DNA of 62,028 bases from Candidatus Dadabacteria bacterium. GTDB lineage: Bacteria; Desulfobacterota_D; UBA1144; Nemesobacterales; Nemesobacteraceae. Positions 42,794 to 52,611 of this stretch are shown in pieces. The first letter of the stretch is position 1; each line of letters starts with the position of its first letter. The stretch covers positions 1 through 62,028 of the forward strand of contig JAPPAR010000003.1 of the NCBI GenBank assembly GCA_026705445.1, written 5' to 3'. The position numbers and the translations under genes were made by a program. The notes beneath the pieces are model-generated. The model worked only from the letters and a program-made list of their open reading frames with translations. It was not told the origin of the DNA and did no database searches.

Positions 42794-45481
42794 ATGTCCC
42801 AGCACCCGCTCTATCTGATTGACGGCAGCTCATATATATTCAGAGCGTATTACGGCGTAAGGGCCGATCTTTCCACCTCCGATGGGTTTCCAACCAACGC
42901 CGTCTACGGATTTGCAACCATGCTTCTTAAGTTTCTCAGGGAATACGAACCGAGGTACCTGGGGATGGTGTTCGATTCCAGGGGAGAAGTGTTCAGAAAC
43001 GAAATATACCCTGAGTATAAGGCCAACAGGGACGAGGCTCCGGAAAGCCTCCAGCTCCAGTTCTCTAAGATTTTCGAACTGGTACGGGCATTCTCAATAC
43101 CCATGCTCGCAATGGAGGGATATGAGGCCGATGACATCATAGGAACCATAGCCAGGGCACAGGGAACATCAAAGGTGGTTCTGGTCACCGGAGACAAGGA
43201 TTTCTGCCAGCTGGTGTCTGAGAACGTGACTCTGGTTGACACAATGAGGGAACGTGTAACCGGAGTGCAGGAAGTGCACCAGAAGTACGGGATCGAGCCC
43301 GGACAGATGATTGATTTCTTCGCTCTTGTGGGAGACAAGGTTGACAACATTCCGGGAGTGGCGGGCGTAGGGGGGAAAACCGCTTCGGCCCTTATATCCA
43401 AGTACGGGAATCTTGACGGCGTATATAGAAACCTTGAAGAACTTCGCCCCAGCGTCGCGAAGAGGCTAAGAGAGCACAAAGACAATGCATACCTCAGCCG
43501 AGAGCTCGTTACCATAAAAACTGATGTCGAAGTAGGAACCGGAATCGAGGACTTCAGATACGGTGGATACGCGGCCGAAGATCTTCAGGAAATATTCTCA
43601 GAGCTTGAATTTGAAAAGCTCCTAGACGAAATCGGTGCATCCCGTACGCCAGGCGAAAGTGAAGCAGTAAGATACGATTCCTACGAAACTGTTTTCGATG
43701 AGATGTCCCTCGGCCAGGTCATAAGAATAGTAGAGGAGGCAGGAGAACTCTCAATAGATCTCGAGACGGATTCTAGACTGCCGATGAACGCAGGGATAGT
43801 CGGCTTTTCACTGTGCACAGCCCCGGGACGGGCTTTTTACGTTCCCGTAGGACACACGGGAATCATGGAAGCCGAAAAGCAGATGAAACCTGAGACCGCA
43901 CTTTCTATGCTGAAACCAGTTCTCGAGTCCGAGGGCATAAGGAAAATAGGACAGAATATAAAATACGATATGCTCGCACTTAAAAATCACGGCGTCAGTC
44001 TCAGGGGAATTTACTTTGACACGATGCTGGCCGCACACCTGCTCGACGCTTCCCGGGGAAGCTACAAGCTTGACGAACTCTCAAGAACTGAGCTTGGCCA
44101 CAAGATGATTTCCTACGATGACGTTACAGGAAAAGGGAAATCAAGGAAGAACTTCGCCGAAGTTGATATCGAGACGGCAGCAAGGTACTCGTGCGAAGAT
44201 TCGGACGTGGCGCTTATTCTTTCAAGAAAATTTCTTGAGACTCTGAAAAAAGAGGGGCTCTGGGACCTTTACAGGGAAAATGTTCTGGGCCTTGTTCCGG
44301 TTCTTTGCGACATGGAGTTCACGGGAGTGAGCGTCGACACCGCTATTCTCGGGAAAATGTCTGAGGAGTTCGAGAGGGATCTCGATTCCATCGAGGGCGG
44401 AATATATGAAAAAACCGAAGGAAAGTTCAACATAAACTCGACAAAGCAGCTCTCCGAAGTGCTCTTCGAGAAGCTAGGACTTCCCGTTAAGAAAAAAACC
44501 GCGAAAGGCGCCTTTTCCACCGATTCCGAAGTTCTAAGGGATCTGTCGACAATCCACGAGGTGCCGCGTCTCATACTCAGACACAGGTTTCTCTCCAAGC
44601 TGAAATCTACCTACATCGACCAACTTCCGAGACTCATAAATCCGGTCACCGGAAGGATTCACACCTCTTTTAACCCTGCCGGCACCTCAACCGGCAGACT
44701 GAGTTCCAGCGATCCCAACCTTCAGAACATCCCGATAAAAACCGGGGACGGAAAAAGAATACGAAAATCGTTCGTGGCAAAAGACGGCTGCGTTATACTG
44801 TCGGCTGACTATTCCCAGATAGAGCTTCGTCTGCTCGCCCATTTCTCTGAGGACCCGATCCTGCTTGAAGCTCTCCGAGACGATAAGGATGTGCACGTCG
44901 CAACGGCCTGCGAAATCTTTAACGCAAGCGAAGACCAGATCACCTCCGAGATGCGAAACCTCGCTAAGACCATAAACTTCGGGATAATATATGGCATAAG
45001 CGCTTTCGGGCTCTCAAAGCAACTCGGTACCACGGTCTCGGTATCAAGAAATTACATAAACAGATATTTTGACAGATATTCTGAAGTGAAAACCTATATG
45101 CAGGCATCAGTTGAAGAAGCCAGGAACAGGGGCTACACAGAGACGCTTGTTGGGAGAAGAAGGCCGATACCGGAGCTTGTTTCGGGAAACAGGGTAGAGA
45201 GGGGAAGAGGAGAGCGTGAGGCTATAAATACTCCGATACAGGGATCCGCAGCGGATATAATAAATTTGGCCATGATCCGCATATTCAGAAGACTTGAAGA
45301 GGGAGAATTTCGCTCGAAAATGATCCTCCAAGTTCACGACGAGCTTCTCTTTGAGGTTTACGAAGCAGAGCTTGAAAAACTACGAACTCATATAAAAAAC
45401 GACATGGAAAACGCCTGGGAACTCAGAGTACCGCTTAGAGTGGAAATGCGCGCCGCAGAGAACTGGGCCGAGGCTCACTAA
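42794..45481 (+). CDS. polA: DNA polymerase I
   Basis: An 895-residue full-length Pol I. The 5'-nuclease domain (1 to about 290) has DGSSYIFRAYYG, GYEADDIIGTIA, VTGDKDFCQLV and VGDKVDNIPGVAGVGGKTA. The 3'-5' proofreading domain keeps its acidic residues: SIDLETDS, GQNIKYDMLALKNHG and YSCEDSDVALIL, so proofreading is probably active. The polymerase domain has GRLSSSDPNLQNIPI, SADYSQIELRLLAHFSED, RNLAKTINFGIIYGIS and LQVHDELLFEV. Used in gap filling and Okazaki fragment processing. Confidence 0.97.
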   Translation: MSQHPLYLIDGSSYIFRAYYGVRADLSTSDGFPTNAVYGFATMLLKFLREYEPRYLGMVFDSRGEVFRNEIYPEYKANRDEAPESLQLQFSKIFELVRAFSIPMLAMEGYEADDIIGTIARAQGTSKVVLVTGDKDFCQLVSENVTLVDTMRERVTGVQEVHQKYGIEPGQMIDFFALVGDKVDNIPGVAGVGGKTASALISKYGNLDGVYRNLEELRPSVAKRLREHKDNAYLSRELVTIKTDVEVGTGIEDFRYGGYAAEDLQEIFSELEFEKLLDEIGASRTPGESEAVRYDSYETVFDEMSLGQVIRIVEEAGELSIDLETDSRLPMNAGIVGFSLCTAPGRAFYVPVGHTGIMEAEKQMKPETALSMLKPVLESEGIRKIGQNIKYDMLALKNHGVSLRGIYFDTMLAAHLLDASRGSYKLDELSRTELGHKMISYDDVTGKGKSRKNFAEVDIETAARYSCEDSDVALILSRKFLETLKKEGLWDLYRENVLGLVPVLCDMEFTGVSVDTAILGKMSEEFERDLDSIEGGIYEKTEGKFNINSTKQLSEVLFEKLGLPVKKKTAKGAFSTDSEVLRDLSTIHEVPRLILRHRFLSKLKSTYIDQLPRLINPVTGRIHTSFNPAGTSTGRLSSSDPNLQNIPIKTGDGKRIRKSFVAKDGCVILSADYSQIELRLLAHFSEDPILLEALRDDKDVHVATACEIFNASEDQITSEMRNLAKTINFGIIYGISAFGLSKQLGTTVSVSRNYINRYFDRYSEVKTYMQASVEEARNRGYTETLVGRRRPIPELVSGNRVERGRGEREAINTPIQGSAADIINLAMIRIFRRLEEGEFRSKMILQVHDELLFEVYEAELEKLRTHIKNDMENAWELRVPLRVEMRAAENWAEAH

Positions 45482-45494
45482 GAATACAGTAACG

Positions 45495-46895
45495 ATGGAT
45501 TCCAGAATAAAGACCCTGATTCTGCACACGCTCGTTTTACTCTTTGTGTTTCTGTCGGCGGCACCTTCTCACGCTGAAGTAAACGAGAAAAAAATACTCT
45601 CCTTTATTTCGAAAAATTCCTCGTCGCGAAAGAAAATCGGGGTCATGGTCCGTTCCGCCGATACCGGCAAGACGGTTTTTCGCTATAACAGCAAAGAGGA
45701 ATTCATTCCCGCCTCCAATAACAAAATACTTTCCTCCATAGCGGCGCTTTCCCTGCTCGGAAAGGGTTTTCGGTTCAAAACGGAGTTTTATCTGGGTGGA
45801 GGAATACACTCGGGAGTCGGCCACGGCGGTCTTTACGTAAAAGGGTTCGGAGACCCCACTATAGACATCGAGAAGCTCAGAGAGATTGCAGAGCGGATTA
45901 AGGCTCTCGGGATAAAAGGAATCGAGGGCGGGATTTACCTAGACGGTTCGTATTTTGACGACATCCATTACGGAGAAGGCTGGGATCCTGAATGGCGCGG
46001 CAAAAACTTCTGCCCTCCCGTAACGGCGATTTCGTTTAATTACAACTCGGCCAAGATAAAAATTTCCGCGTCCAGGGTGCAGGGAGTTCCCGCAACGGTG
46101 AGAACGGAACCCGCCGAGTTTCCCTTCCCGATCAAAAACAGGGTTTCCACCAAGCTGAGAAGATCGGGTGTGAGAGCACAGTACAACGAACGAAACGAAC
46201 TCAGGCTCTCCGGATACGTCTCCTCCCGAAAAAAAGCCGAGACCCTAGAGATTTCGGTGCCAGACCCGTTTTTTTACTTCGGGGCTACACTCAAGCAAGT
46301 TCTCAAGAAGGAAGGAATTGAAGTAAGCGGACCCATAGAGCGCAGGAGAGTGCCTCGGTGGACCGGCAAAATATTCACCCATTACTCAGAACCTCTGGGC
46401 ACCATTATCCATGAGTACAACAAAGAAAGCGTCAATATAATCGGAGAAAGCATAGTCAAAGTGATCGGGGCCAAGCATCTCAACACCCAGGGATCATGGA
46501 AATCCGGCACGCACGTAATTGAAAATCATCTGAGGAGAATTGGTCTTAACGGAAACTTCTCCGTGGCCGACGGTTCCGGTCTTTCGAGGCTAAACAGGGT
46601 GTCCCCCGAGGATATAACCGAGGCGCTCCATGTGGCCTACGGCGATCCGGACATTTCAGAGGAGTTCGTTGCGTCCCTTCCGATCGCCGGAGTTGACGGA
46701 ACTCTCAAAAAAAGATTTCGCGCCCTCAAGGGCAGAATCTATGCGAAAACCGGATATCTTGAAGGAGCCAGATCTCTATCCGGCTACGCATTCGCAAAAA
46801 ACGGGCGGGTTTATGTTTTTTCCATCATATCAAACGGCATGGGAACAAGGGTAAAGAAACTTCAGAATCTGCTTCTTAGGGAACTTGTCTACTGA
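45495..46895 (+). CDS. dacB: D-alanyl-D-alanine carboxypeptidase/endopeptidase (PBP4, DacB)
   Basis: A 466-residue exported class C penicillin-binding protein. Signal peptide about 1-27 (ending SHA), the SxxK motif as S-N-N-K in IPASNNKILSS, the SxN-type motif in DGSGLSRLNRVSPEDI, and K-T-G in YAKTGYLEGARSLSGY. Between the first two motifs lies the large insertion typical of PBP4. It trims or cuts cross-links in the periplasm. It overlaps the end of convergent rsmA by 7 bases. Confidence 0.93.
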   Translation: MDSRIKTLILHTLVLLFVFLSAAPSHAEVNEKKILSFISKNSSSRKKIGVMVRSADTGKTVFRYNSKEEFIPASNNKILSSIAALSLLGKGFRFKTEFYLGGGIHSGVGHGGLYVKGFGDPTIDIEKLREIAERIKALGIKGIEGGIYLDGSYFDDIHYGEGWDPEWRGKNFCPPVTAISFNYNSAKIKISASRVQGVPATVRTEPAEFPFPIKNRVSTKLRRSGVRAQYNERNELRLSGYVSSRKKAETLEISVPDPFFYFGATLKQVLKKEGIEVSGPIERRRVPRWTGKIFTHYSEPLGTIIHEYNKESVNIIGESIVKVIGAKHLNTQGSWKSGTHVIENHLRRIGLNGNFSVADGSGLSRLNRVSPEDITEALHVAYGDPDISEEFVASLPIAGVDGTLKKRFRALKGRIYAKTGYLEGARSLSGYAFAKNGRVYVFSIISNGMGTRVKKLQNLLLRELVY

Positions 46896-47707
46896 TTTAT
46901 CGCGTGGAAGCTGTCGGCCAATCTCGCGAATTCCTCAACCGAAAGGGATTCCGCCCTTCTTCGCTGATCGATACTCGAGTCTGAAAGTGCCTGTTCAACG
47001 GTTTCCCTCTCAAAGAAGTTGCTGAGAGAATTCCTTATGGTCTTTCTCCGCGAGGAAAACGCACATCTGGTAACGGTCCTGAAGGTCTTCTCGCTCGATA
47101 CAGAAAACACAGGCTCCTTAAGCGGATCGAGCACCACCACCGCCGAATCCACCTCGGGAACCGGATAGAACACGCGCCGGGAAACTTTGAAGGCAATCTC
47201 TACGCTGAAACAGCTCTGGAGAAGTATCGAGAGGGAACCGTAGCTCTTCCGTCCCTTTGCAGAGGATATCCTCTGCGCCACTTCCTTTTGCAGCATCACT
47301 ACTATCTTTGAGAAGAGTTCTCTTTCATCAAAAAGCTTAATTAGAACCTGAGTGGATATGTTATAGGGAAGATTAGATACAAGTTTCGTCTTTTTTCCGT
47401 CGGAAAAACGACTGAACCCGATTTTAAGGACATCTTCGTAAACAAATCTGACGTTTGCAGATTCCCCGAATCTCTCGTCAAGAAAGGTCTTCAGCCTCTT
47501 GTCTTTCTCAATTGCCGTGATTCTGCCGGCACCGTGTGCGAGATGCTCCGTGAGGCTCCCCTTGCCGGGTCCGATTTCAATCACATGATCTTCTTTGTGG
47601 AGATTTGCGGTGACGCAGATCTTGCGGAGTATGTTGGGATCGTTCAGAAAATTCTGTCCAAGCCTCTTAGCCTGATGAAATGCCTCTTCTTGTTTTCTTC
47701 CAAGCAA
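46889..47707 (-). CDS. rsmA: 16S rRNA (adenine1518/1519-N6)-dimethyltransferase RsmA (KsgA)
   Basis: A 272-residue rRNA dimethylase. Seen: AKRLGQNFLNDPNILRKI, SAM-binding IEIGPGKGSLTEHL, the catalytic-loop motif NLPYNISTQVLIKL, VVMLQKEVAQRI and the C-terminal FSSRRKTIRNSL. All are standard. Its start lies 35 bases after the last gene of the defence island on the same strand, so it may be transcribed from there. Confidence 0.96.
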   Translation of the reverse strand: MLGRKQEEAFHQAKRLGQNFLNDPNILRKICVTANLHKEDHVIEIGPGKGSLTEHLAHGAGRITAIEKDKRLKTFLDERFGESANVRFVYEDVLKIGFSRFSDGKKTKLVSNLPYNISTQVLIKLFDERELFSKIVVMLQKEVAQRISSAKGRKSYGSLSILLQSCFSVEIAFKVSRRVFYPVPEVDSAVVVLDPLKEPVFSVSSEKTFRTVTRCAFSSRRKTIRNSLSNFFERETVEQALSDSSIDQRRRAESLSVEEFARLADSFHAINQ

Positions 47708-47742
47708 GAATATATCCTATGCTGTAGAAAAAACTTCTCGGG

Positions 47743-49713
47743 TTAAGAATCTAATTCTGGTTCATCTATTGCTTCTAGCAACCTGCTAATACGACCTTTC
47801 TCTTTAGATTTTTCGATATAGTTTTGGTAACTGATCTCCGCATCGTTGATTAGCTGCTGATAGGTAATCACACGGATATTTTTAGCTTCAAGCGTCTTTT
47901 CGGATTCCTCTTTACCTTTTTCACTGTCCCAATCTTTCAATTTAGTTCCCACCAAGCAAATAGTTTCAATGGGACCATCTTCCCCCGCATCTTCAGCCTG
48001 TTTTTTAATGGCTCTTCTGTATTTGTCTACTTGCCCTAGCAAAGAACTTGTCTCCGTTGATATACGAGCCCTTTTGAGCTCAATAATAATATGCTTTCCA
48101 GAGGACTTCTTGTATCGAATATCAATCCGACCCTCCTTTTCTTCTTCTTTTGCCTCTTCAGATATCTTATCAAAAGCAATTCTTACGTTTTCTTCCATGC
48201 TTGGAGTTTCTGTTGCCCTATCCCACGAAGGATCAAGCAACCATAGATGTGAATAAATGTGTTTTTGGATAACTTTCTCTAAAGCATTTTTATCGGTATG
48301 TTCCTTGAGTTTACGGATAACATCCAATCTGCCCTTAGTAATTTCATAGTACCAAGATGCTTCAATGTCATCTAGTTCCGAAAACAACTGTACCGCAATC
48401 TCAAGGTTCTCAATATCAAGTTGATCCAATTGACTAAGTTTTTCTTTATGATGAAGATGTTCAAAAGCCAGAATACCATGCTTTAGAAGTGTCCTTCTGT
48501 GCTGCCCATCTGTTGCAATAGCATTGATCCTGCCGAACAACTTTCTTGCGGCACTGCGTGCGTCACTTTTTAATCCTTGTAACCATTCATTAATTGCAGG
48601 AATCTCCTTTGCCTTTTCTTCACCCTCCTCTTCTTTATAACGAGCACGATCCACTCTTAAAAATTTCAATTCTTCTTTTACAAACTCTGATAAGCTAGAA
48701 AATCTTTCTTCATTTCGTATAAAATCCTGTCTGCTAGAAGTTGCTATATCTTCTCTTTCCGTTAAATCCAAAAAGTCCGCTTCTAGTTCACCTATCAAAT
48801 ATTTGGTATGTAAACCACCTTCCCTGAAGATATCAAGGATGTTTTCCAAAGCGACTTTACCTCGTGTCAGAACAGCCAGTTTGTTAAGATTGTCATCTCC
48901 ATCTTGCAGGGATCCGGATTCCATGACAAGACCTATCCATCCTTTTACATCATAACCCTGCTCACTATTTATCGTGCTTCCACGCTCTTTTATCCGCTCA
49001 TCAGGAAGATGCTTAAAATGCGTCTTCTCGTAGTCGCCATAAACTAATACATACTCAAGTTTATGGAAATAGTCCCTGTCACCAATGGTTACCTGCCTAC
49101 CTGCTATAAATACGTTGAAATTGTCTGATAATATGCTGAAACGTCGGGAAATTCGTTTTCGCAAGTTATCATCAATTGACGATTGAATCCGCTTTTTTAG
49201 TTTTGATAAAACAATAATTGTCCCCGTTTCTGTTAATATCTCGTACTCAGAAGGAATATCAGATATAGGTTTCGGATAATGACGGTTGCCCTTTGTTATA
49301 TCATTGCGAATATCTTCAACAACAAGTTCTAGACCTAAAGTTTGATCATCTTTTTTTGTGTAGATTTGGACATTGTCAGCAATGGAGAAAACAGACAGTT
49401 TGCCTATACCTTTTCTCCCCATAACCCTGCGACGTTTTTTGGGGGTAAGGTCATCCTGCATATCTTTTCTGCGTTTATAACCAACCGTCAGGAACTTTTT
49501 TCTTAGGTCCTGTTTGTTCATCCCGCAACCGTCATCCCTGACACTGATTATTTTCTCATCCTCTATCAAGGTAATATCAAGATACACTTCTACCGCATCG
49601 GCATCCCAAGCATTAGCTATTAGTTCCGATAAAACGGCGGGAACATTGCTGTACAAATTGAGCCCCAGATGCTCTAACGCATTTAAATCAACCTTCAGTT
49701 CATAATCTCGCAT
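47743..49713 (-). CDS. GHKL (MORC/MutL-like) ATPase with C-terminal nuclease domain
   Basis: A 656-residue protein. The N-terminal GHKL/HSP90-type ATPase has the N box ELIANAWDAD (E30, N34), the G1 box DDGCGM at 60-65 and the G2 box GRKGIGK at 99-105, which places it in the MutL/MORC group. A helical middle region follows. Near residues 528-550, GRIDIRYKKSSGKHIIIELKRA gives D531, E545-x-K547, a PD-(D/E)XK-like nuclease core. Iyer, Abhiman and Aravind described such ATPases linked to DNA methyltransferases in restriction systems. The start ATG, after GGAGAG, overlaps the methyltransferase gene by 14 bases. It looks richer in A+T than its surroundings. Confidence 0.8.
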   Translation of the reverse strand: MRDYELKVDLNALEHLGLNLYSNVPAVLSELIANAWDADAVEVYLDITLIEDEKIISVRDDGCGMNKQDLRKKFLTVGYKRRKDMQDDLTPKKRRRVMGRKGIGKLSVFSIADNVQIYTKKDDQTLGLELVVEDIRNDITKGNRHYPKPISDIPSEYEILTETGTIIVLSKLKKRIQSSIDDNLRKRISRRFSILSDNFNVFIAGRQVTIGDRDYFHKLEYVLVYGDYEKTHFKHLPDERIKERGSTINSEQGYDVKGWIGLVMESGSLQDGDDNLNKLAVLTRGKVALENILDIFREGGLHTKYLIGELEADFLDLTEREDIATSSRQDFIRNEERFSSLSEFVKEELKFLRVDRARYKEEEGEEKAKEIPAINEWLQGLKSDARSAARKLFGRINAIATDGQHRRTLLKHGILAFEHLHHKEKLSQLDQLDIENLEIAVQLFSELDDIEASWYYEITKGRLDVIRKLKEHTDKNALEKVIQKHIYSHLWLLDPSWDRATETPSMEENVRIAFDKISEEAKEEEKEGRIDIRYKKSSGKHIIIELKRARISTETSSLLGQVDKYRRAIKKQAEDAGEDGPIETICLVGTKLKDWDSEKGKEESEKTLEAKNIRVITYQQLINDAEISYQNYIEKSKEKGRISRLLEAIDEPELDS

Positions 49714-50788
49714 CAACACTCTCCAGATGATTTATTATGGAACTACCGATAGCGGTGGCTAAAAGGGGTGGTACAGCATTACCTATGTGCTTTCCGATAA
49801 CAGAAAATGTGGGTTTTTCGCCGAGAGGACAGAACTTATAGTCTTCTGGAAAAGTTTGCAGTATAGCCCCTTCTCTGAGACTCAAAGCACGGTCTTGCTC
49901 AGGATGACCAAAACGCCCTGTCCCATAACCATGGAACTGAGTAGTAAGCGTCGGCGCAGGTTTATCCCAACTCATTCGCCCATAAACATTGAGGTAGGTT
50001 CCGCCACTACTTTTCCTGTAACAGGCAGGAAGCAACTCTCTTGGCCAATCTCTCCAGCTTCCTCCCGGTACCGAAGCTTGGATTCTTCTAAAATTGATAG
50101 GAGATAAAGACCTGCAGACATGCATTGGGTCTGTTGGGCTCGCTTCCCCATGGGCCAGATTTTCCAAGTGCCCTATAGCTCTTCTCACTGTAATGGGATC
50201 TTCAACCCTTTTTCCTGGTAGACAGATGTCTTCTAACAAAGAAGCAAGCAAGACCAAACGACGTCGACTTTGGGGCACGCCGAAGTGTGCGCAGGGAATG
50301 ATTCCATCAGCAATCCGGTAACCATGCCTTCGCAGGGTACTTTTGAATTTACGATAAACCTCCTTGCTTTTGAGTGCCGGTACATTTTCCATGGAAACAA
50401 CTTCGGGCATTCCCTCGGTTACTAATCTCAAAAATTCATTAATTAGGTTCCATCGGAAATCCTCATTGTTCTTTCTATGTTTACTCGTGTGTGTAGAAAA
50501 GGGTTGACAAGGTGCACACCCAACCAGAATTCTATATTTCGCCCCGTCAAAATAAGAAGAAATATCTGCGTAACTAACGCTCCTGATATCCGAATGAACA
50601 AATTCTGCCTGACAATTTTCCTCATAGGCATAGCGACAGGTTGCATCAATGTCCAATCCTGCTACTACTGTGATTCCAGACTTCTGCAGTCCGTAGGATA
50701 ATCCACCTATGCTGCAGAATACATCAAATGCCTTAGCAGAGATGGTAGACATCACAGTTGGTGTATTGTTAACAACTGGCTGGCTCAA
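49700..50788 (-). CDS. DNA (cytosine-5-)-methyltransferase, ATPase-linked
   Basis: A 362-residue C5-methyltransferase. Motif I is FDVFCSIGGLSYGL (CSIGG in place of the usual AGxGG), motif IV GCAPCQPF holds the catalytic C94, motif VI is MENVPAL, motif VIII QSRRRLVLLAS and motif X IGNAVPPLLA. The target-recognition part, with GGTYLNVYGRMSWDKPAPTLTTQFHGYGTGRFGHPEQDR, differs from the Dcm-like enzyme in the same island, so another site is likely; which one is unknown. I prefer the TTG at 50788 (GAGAGG upstream); ATG 50752 and TTG 50857 are alternatives. It overlaps the ATPase gene by 14 bases. Confidence 0.88.
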   Translation of the reverse strand: MSQPVVNNTPTVMSTISAKAFDVFCSIGGLSYGLQKSGITVVAGLDIDATCRYAYEENCQAEFVHSDIRSVSYADISSYFDGAKYRILVGCAPCQPFSTHTSKHRKNNEDFRWNLINEFLRLVTEGMPEVVSMENVPALKSKEVYRKFKSTLRRHGYRIADGIIPCAHFGVPQSRRRLVLLASLLEDICLPGKRVEDPITVRRAIGHLENLAHGEASPTDPMHVCRSLSPINFRRIQASVPGGSWRDWPRELLPACYRKSSGGTYLNVYGRMSWDKPAPTLTTQFHGYGTGRFGHPEQDRALSLREGAILQTFPEDYKFCPLGEKPTFSVIGKHIGNAVPPLLATAIGSSIINHLESVDARL

Positions 50789-50905
50789 GGCTATATCCTC
50801 TCTATTACAATAATAAGCATTGCAGAACCTAGTAGCAATTTCCGCTTCATGCTTCAATCGAGAAAACCAATAGACATTTTAAGAATATTCCTGAGCAGGA
50901 CAGTT

Positions 50906-52153
50906 TCAGGAATGATCACCGCCGAGCCTCTGACGTTCCTTGACCAACTCAACAAAGTCCTTGACGTTCATCAACCATTTCTGTTGTGCAGGATTGTAGG
51001 AACTGAATATTACGCTTGGCACAACAAGCTGTAGCCTCTCTGCTTGCATTTCGTCAGTCTGTGCCTCTGAAATCCCCGGTTGCATCGTGAGTAGGTGCTT
51101 CTCCTCAATCTTGTTTGCCTCGGTAAGTACCTGCCGCCAACGGTCCTTGCAACTAGTCTTTACACCTAGCATTGTTAGGAGACCCGCATCAAAGTCAGGA
51201 TCATGATACTGCTTTTCTCCAAGAAAGAGGAAATCGGGACCTCTACGCTTCTCAGTAGTAGCCTCGCGCGTGTATAGAACATCCTGTACTTTCAGTATCG
51301 CCTCAACATGATGACCAAAAGCCCATCCAGCCCGTGACTTGCGGCGATTCTGGATACTCAGTGAGAAACGCAGGAAGTCGTCTACATCGGGGATGTCTAC
51401 AAAGTTTTTTCTAATCTGATCGGCGATTATATAGCGTTCCAAGTGCCTAAACAATACTTCCTCATGGTCCATCCATGCCGCCAGCGTCTCATCGGGTGCT
51501 CCAACCGGATCAACATCAGGAAGTGTGTCACGGGCAAAACCGGAGAACTCCGCAGTTCCCGGAAATCCATCTCCATATCTGGCAATCAATTCTCCCAATG
51601 CATCGGGAGGCTTCGGTGCCTCCAATTCAATGCCGAAACCATCAAGAATTGCTCTGACACTATAACCCAGATGAATGCCTTCATCGGTCCCAAGAATTTT
51701 TGCTTCAACCCTCCGTCCCATTAGATCAAGTCCGAAGAGCCAAAGTAGCTGACGGGCAATTGTTGTATTCGCAGGACAAAGCATTACATGCAGATTTTGT
51801 TCCCTAGTCTTCGCAATAACAAGAAGATCACCCACCTTCGCTCTGTGGACAATTGCTTCGGATTCAGCACTATAATAAAGATGATATTCTGCCGAACGGG
51901 CAGGATTGTTCCTTCGAACATCACTCCAAGTGCAAAAGGAATTTGAACTTGCTGGTTCCCTGTCTTCCTCATCATCAAGCCAGTGAAAAGTGGAAGGAAA
52001 TCTGATCTTCTCTGCTGATTTTCCGAGGAATCTGCGAAAGCTGCTAACACCTTGGAATTCATGTTGGTTCGAGCGCAGCTTGTTGATTTCCACTTCGGTA
52101 AGGTACTTTGCCCCCACACCCTCAAAAAAATCAGAAAGAATGCCAAATTTCAC
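50906..52153 (-). CDS. EcoRII-type restriction endonuclease
   Basis: A 415-residue two-domain enzyme like EcoRII. The N-terminal part (about 70-145, NPARSAEYHLYYS and VGDLLVIAKTREQN, RQLLWLFGL) matches the effector DNA-binding domain; the C-terminal part is the catalytic domain with GPDFLF (D307), GVKTSCKDRWRQVLTEANKI (K332) and KHLLTMQPGISEAQTDEMQ. EcoRII-group enzymes cut CCWGG or related sites, and type IIE members need a second site as effector. CCWGG here is inferred from the family and the Dcm-like partner. It starts with GTG at 52153, overlapping the vsr stop by four bases. Confidence 0.9.
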   Translation of the reverse strand: MKFGILSDFFEGVGAKYLTEVEINKLRSNQHEFQGVSSFRRFLGKSAEKIRFPSTFHWLDDEEDREPASSNSFCTWSDVRRNNPARSAEYHLYYSAESEAIVHRAKVGDLLVIAKTREQNLHVMLCPANTTIARQLLWLFGLDLMGRRVEAKILGTDEGIHLGYSVRAILDGFGIELEAPKPPDALGELIARYGDGFPGTAEFSGFARDTLPDVDPVGAPDETLAAWMDHEEVLFRHLERYIIADQIRKNFVDIPDVDDFLRFSLSIQNRRKSRAGWAFGHHVEAILKVQDVLYTREATTEKRRGPDFLFLGEKQYHDPDFDAGLLTMLGVKTSCKDRWRQVLTEANKIEEKHLLTMQPGISEAQTDEMQAERLQLVVPSVIFSSYNPAQQKWLMNVKDFVELVKERQRLGGDHS

Positions 52154-52611
52154 GGGTTTCTCTCCCCTGTGATCTGATCTTCCGGATCATTACCCGCTAT
52201 CCAAGCACTAATGCGATCCATAAGAGTTTCAAAGTCAAGGCGTTTTTTACCCCTAAGTGCACATTCCCATACTATAAGATATCTCCAGCCGTTTTCTAAA
52301 ACAGAAGTCCGAACTTCTGCATCGCGCTGGCGGTTTCGATTAATCTTGGCTCGCCAAAATTCCGATCGTGTTGAGGGAATTTTAAAAAGATGGCAGTCAT
52401 GTCCATGCCAAAAACAACCGTGTACAAAAATCGCAGCACGGTAGCGTGACAAAACCAGATCGGGTTTCCCACAGATTCCAGGAGAATGAAGCCTGTAGCG
52501 AAAACCGCGCGCATGCAAAGCCTTTCGGATCATCATTTCCGGTTTGGTATTTTTTCCTCTGACGCTGGACATTATCCGGCTGCGTGTGAACGCATCCACT
52601 GTGTCAGCCAT
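52150..52611 (-). CDS. vsr: Very short patch repair endonuclease Vsr
   Basis: A 153-residue Vsr-type endonuclease: DAFTRSRIMSSVRGKNTKPEMMIRKALHARGFRYRLH, then GKPDLVLSRYRAAIFVHGCFWHGHDCHLFKIP, with the conserved Asp and His positions and Cys/His residues for zinc. Vsr nicks next to T:G mismatches produced by deamination of 5-methylcytosine in Dcm-type sites. The final WRYLIVWECAL strand is also typical. It overlaps dcm by one base (TGATG) and the endonuclease gene by four, so the three are translationally coupled. Confidence 0.96.
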   Translation of the reverse strand: MADTVDAFTRSRIMSSVRGKNTKPEMMIRKALHARGFRYRLHSPGICGKPDLVLSRYRAAIFVHGCFWHGHDCHLFKIPSTRSEFWRAKINRNRQRDAEVRTSVLENGWRYLIVWECALRGKKRLDFETLMDRISAWIAGNDPEDQITGERNP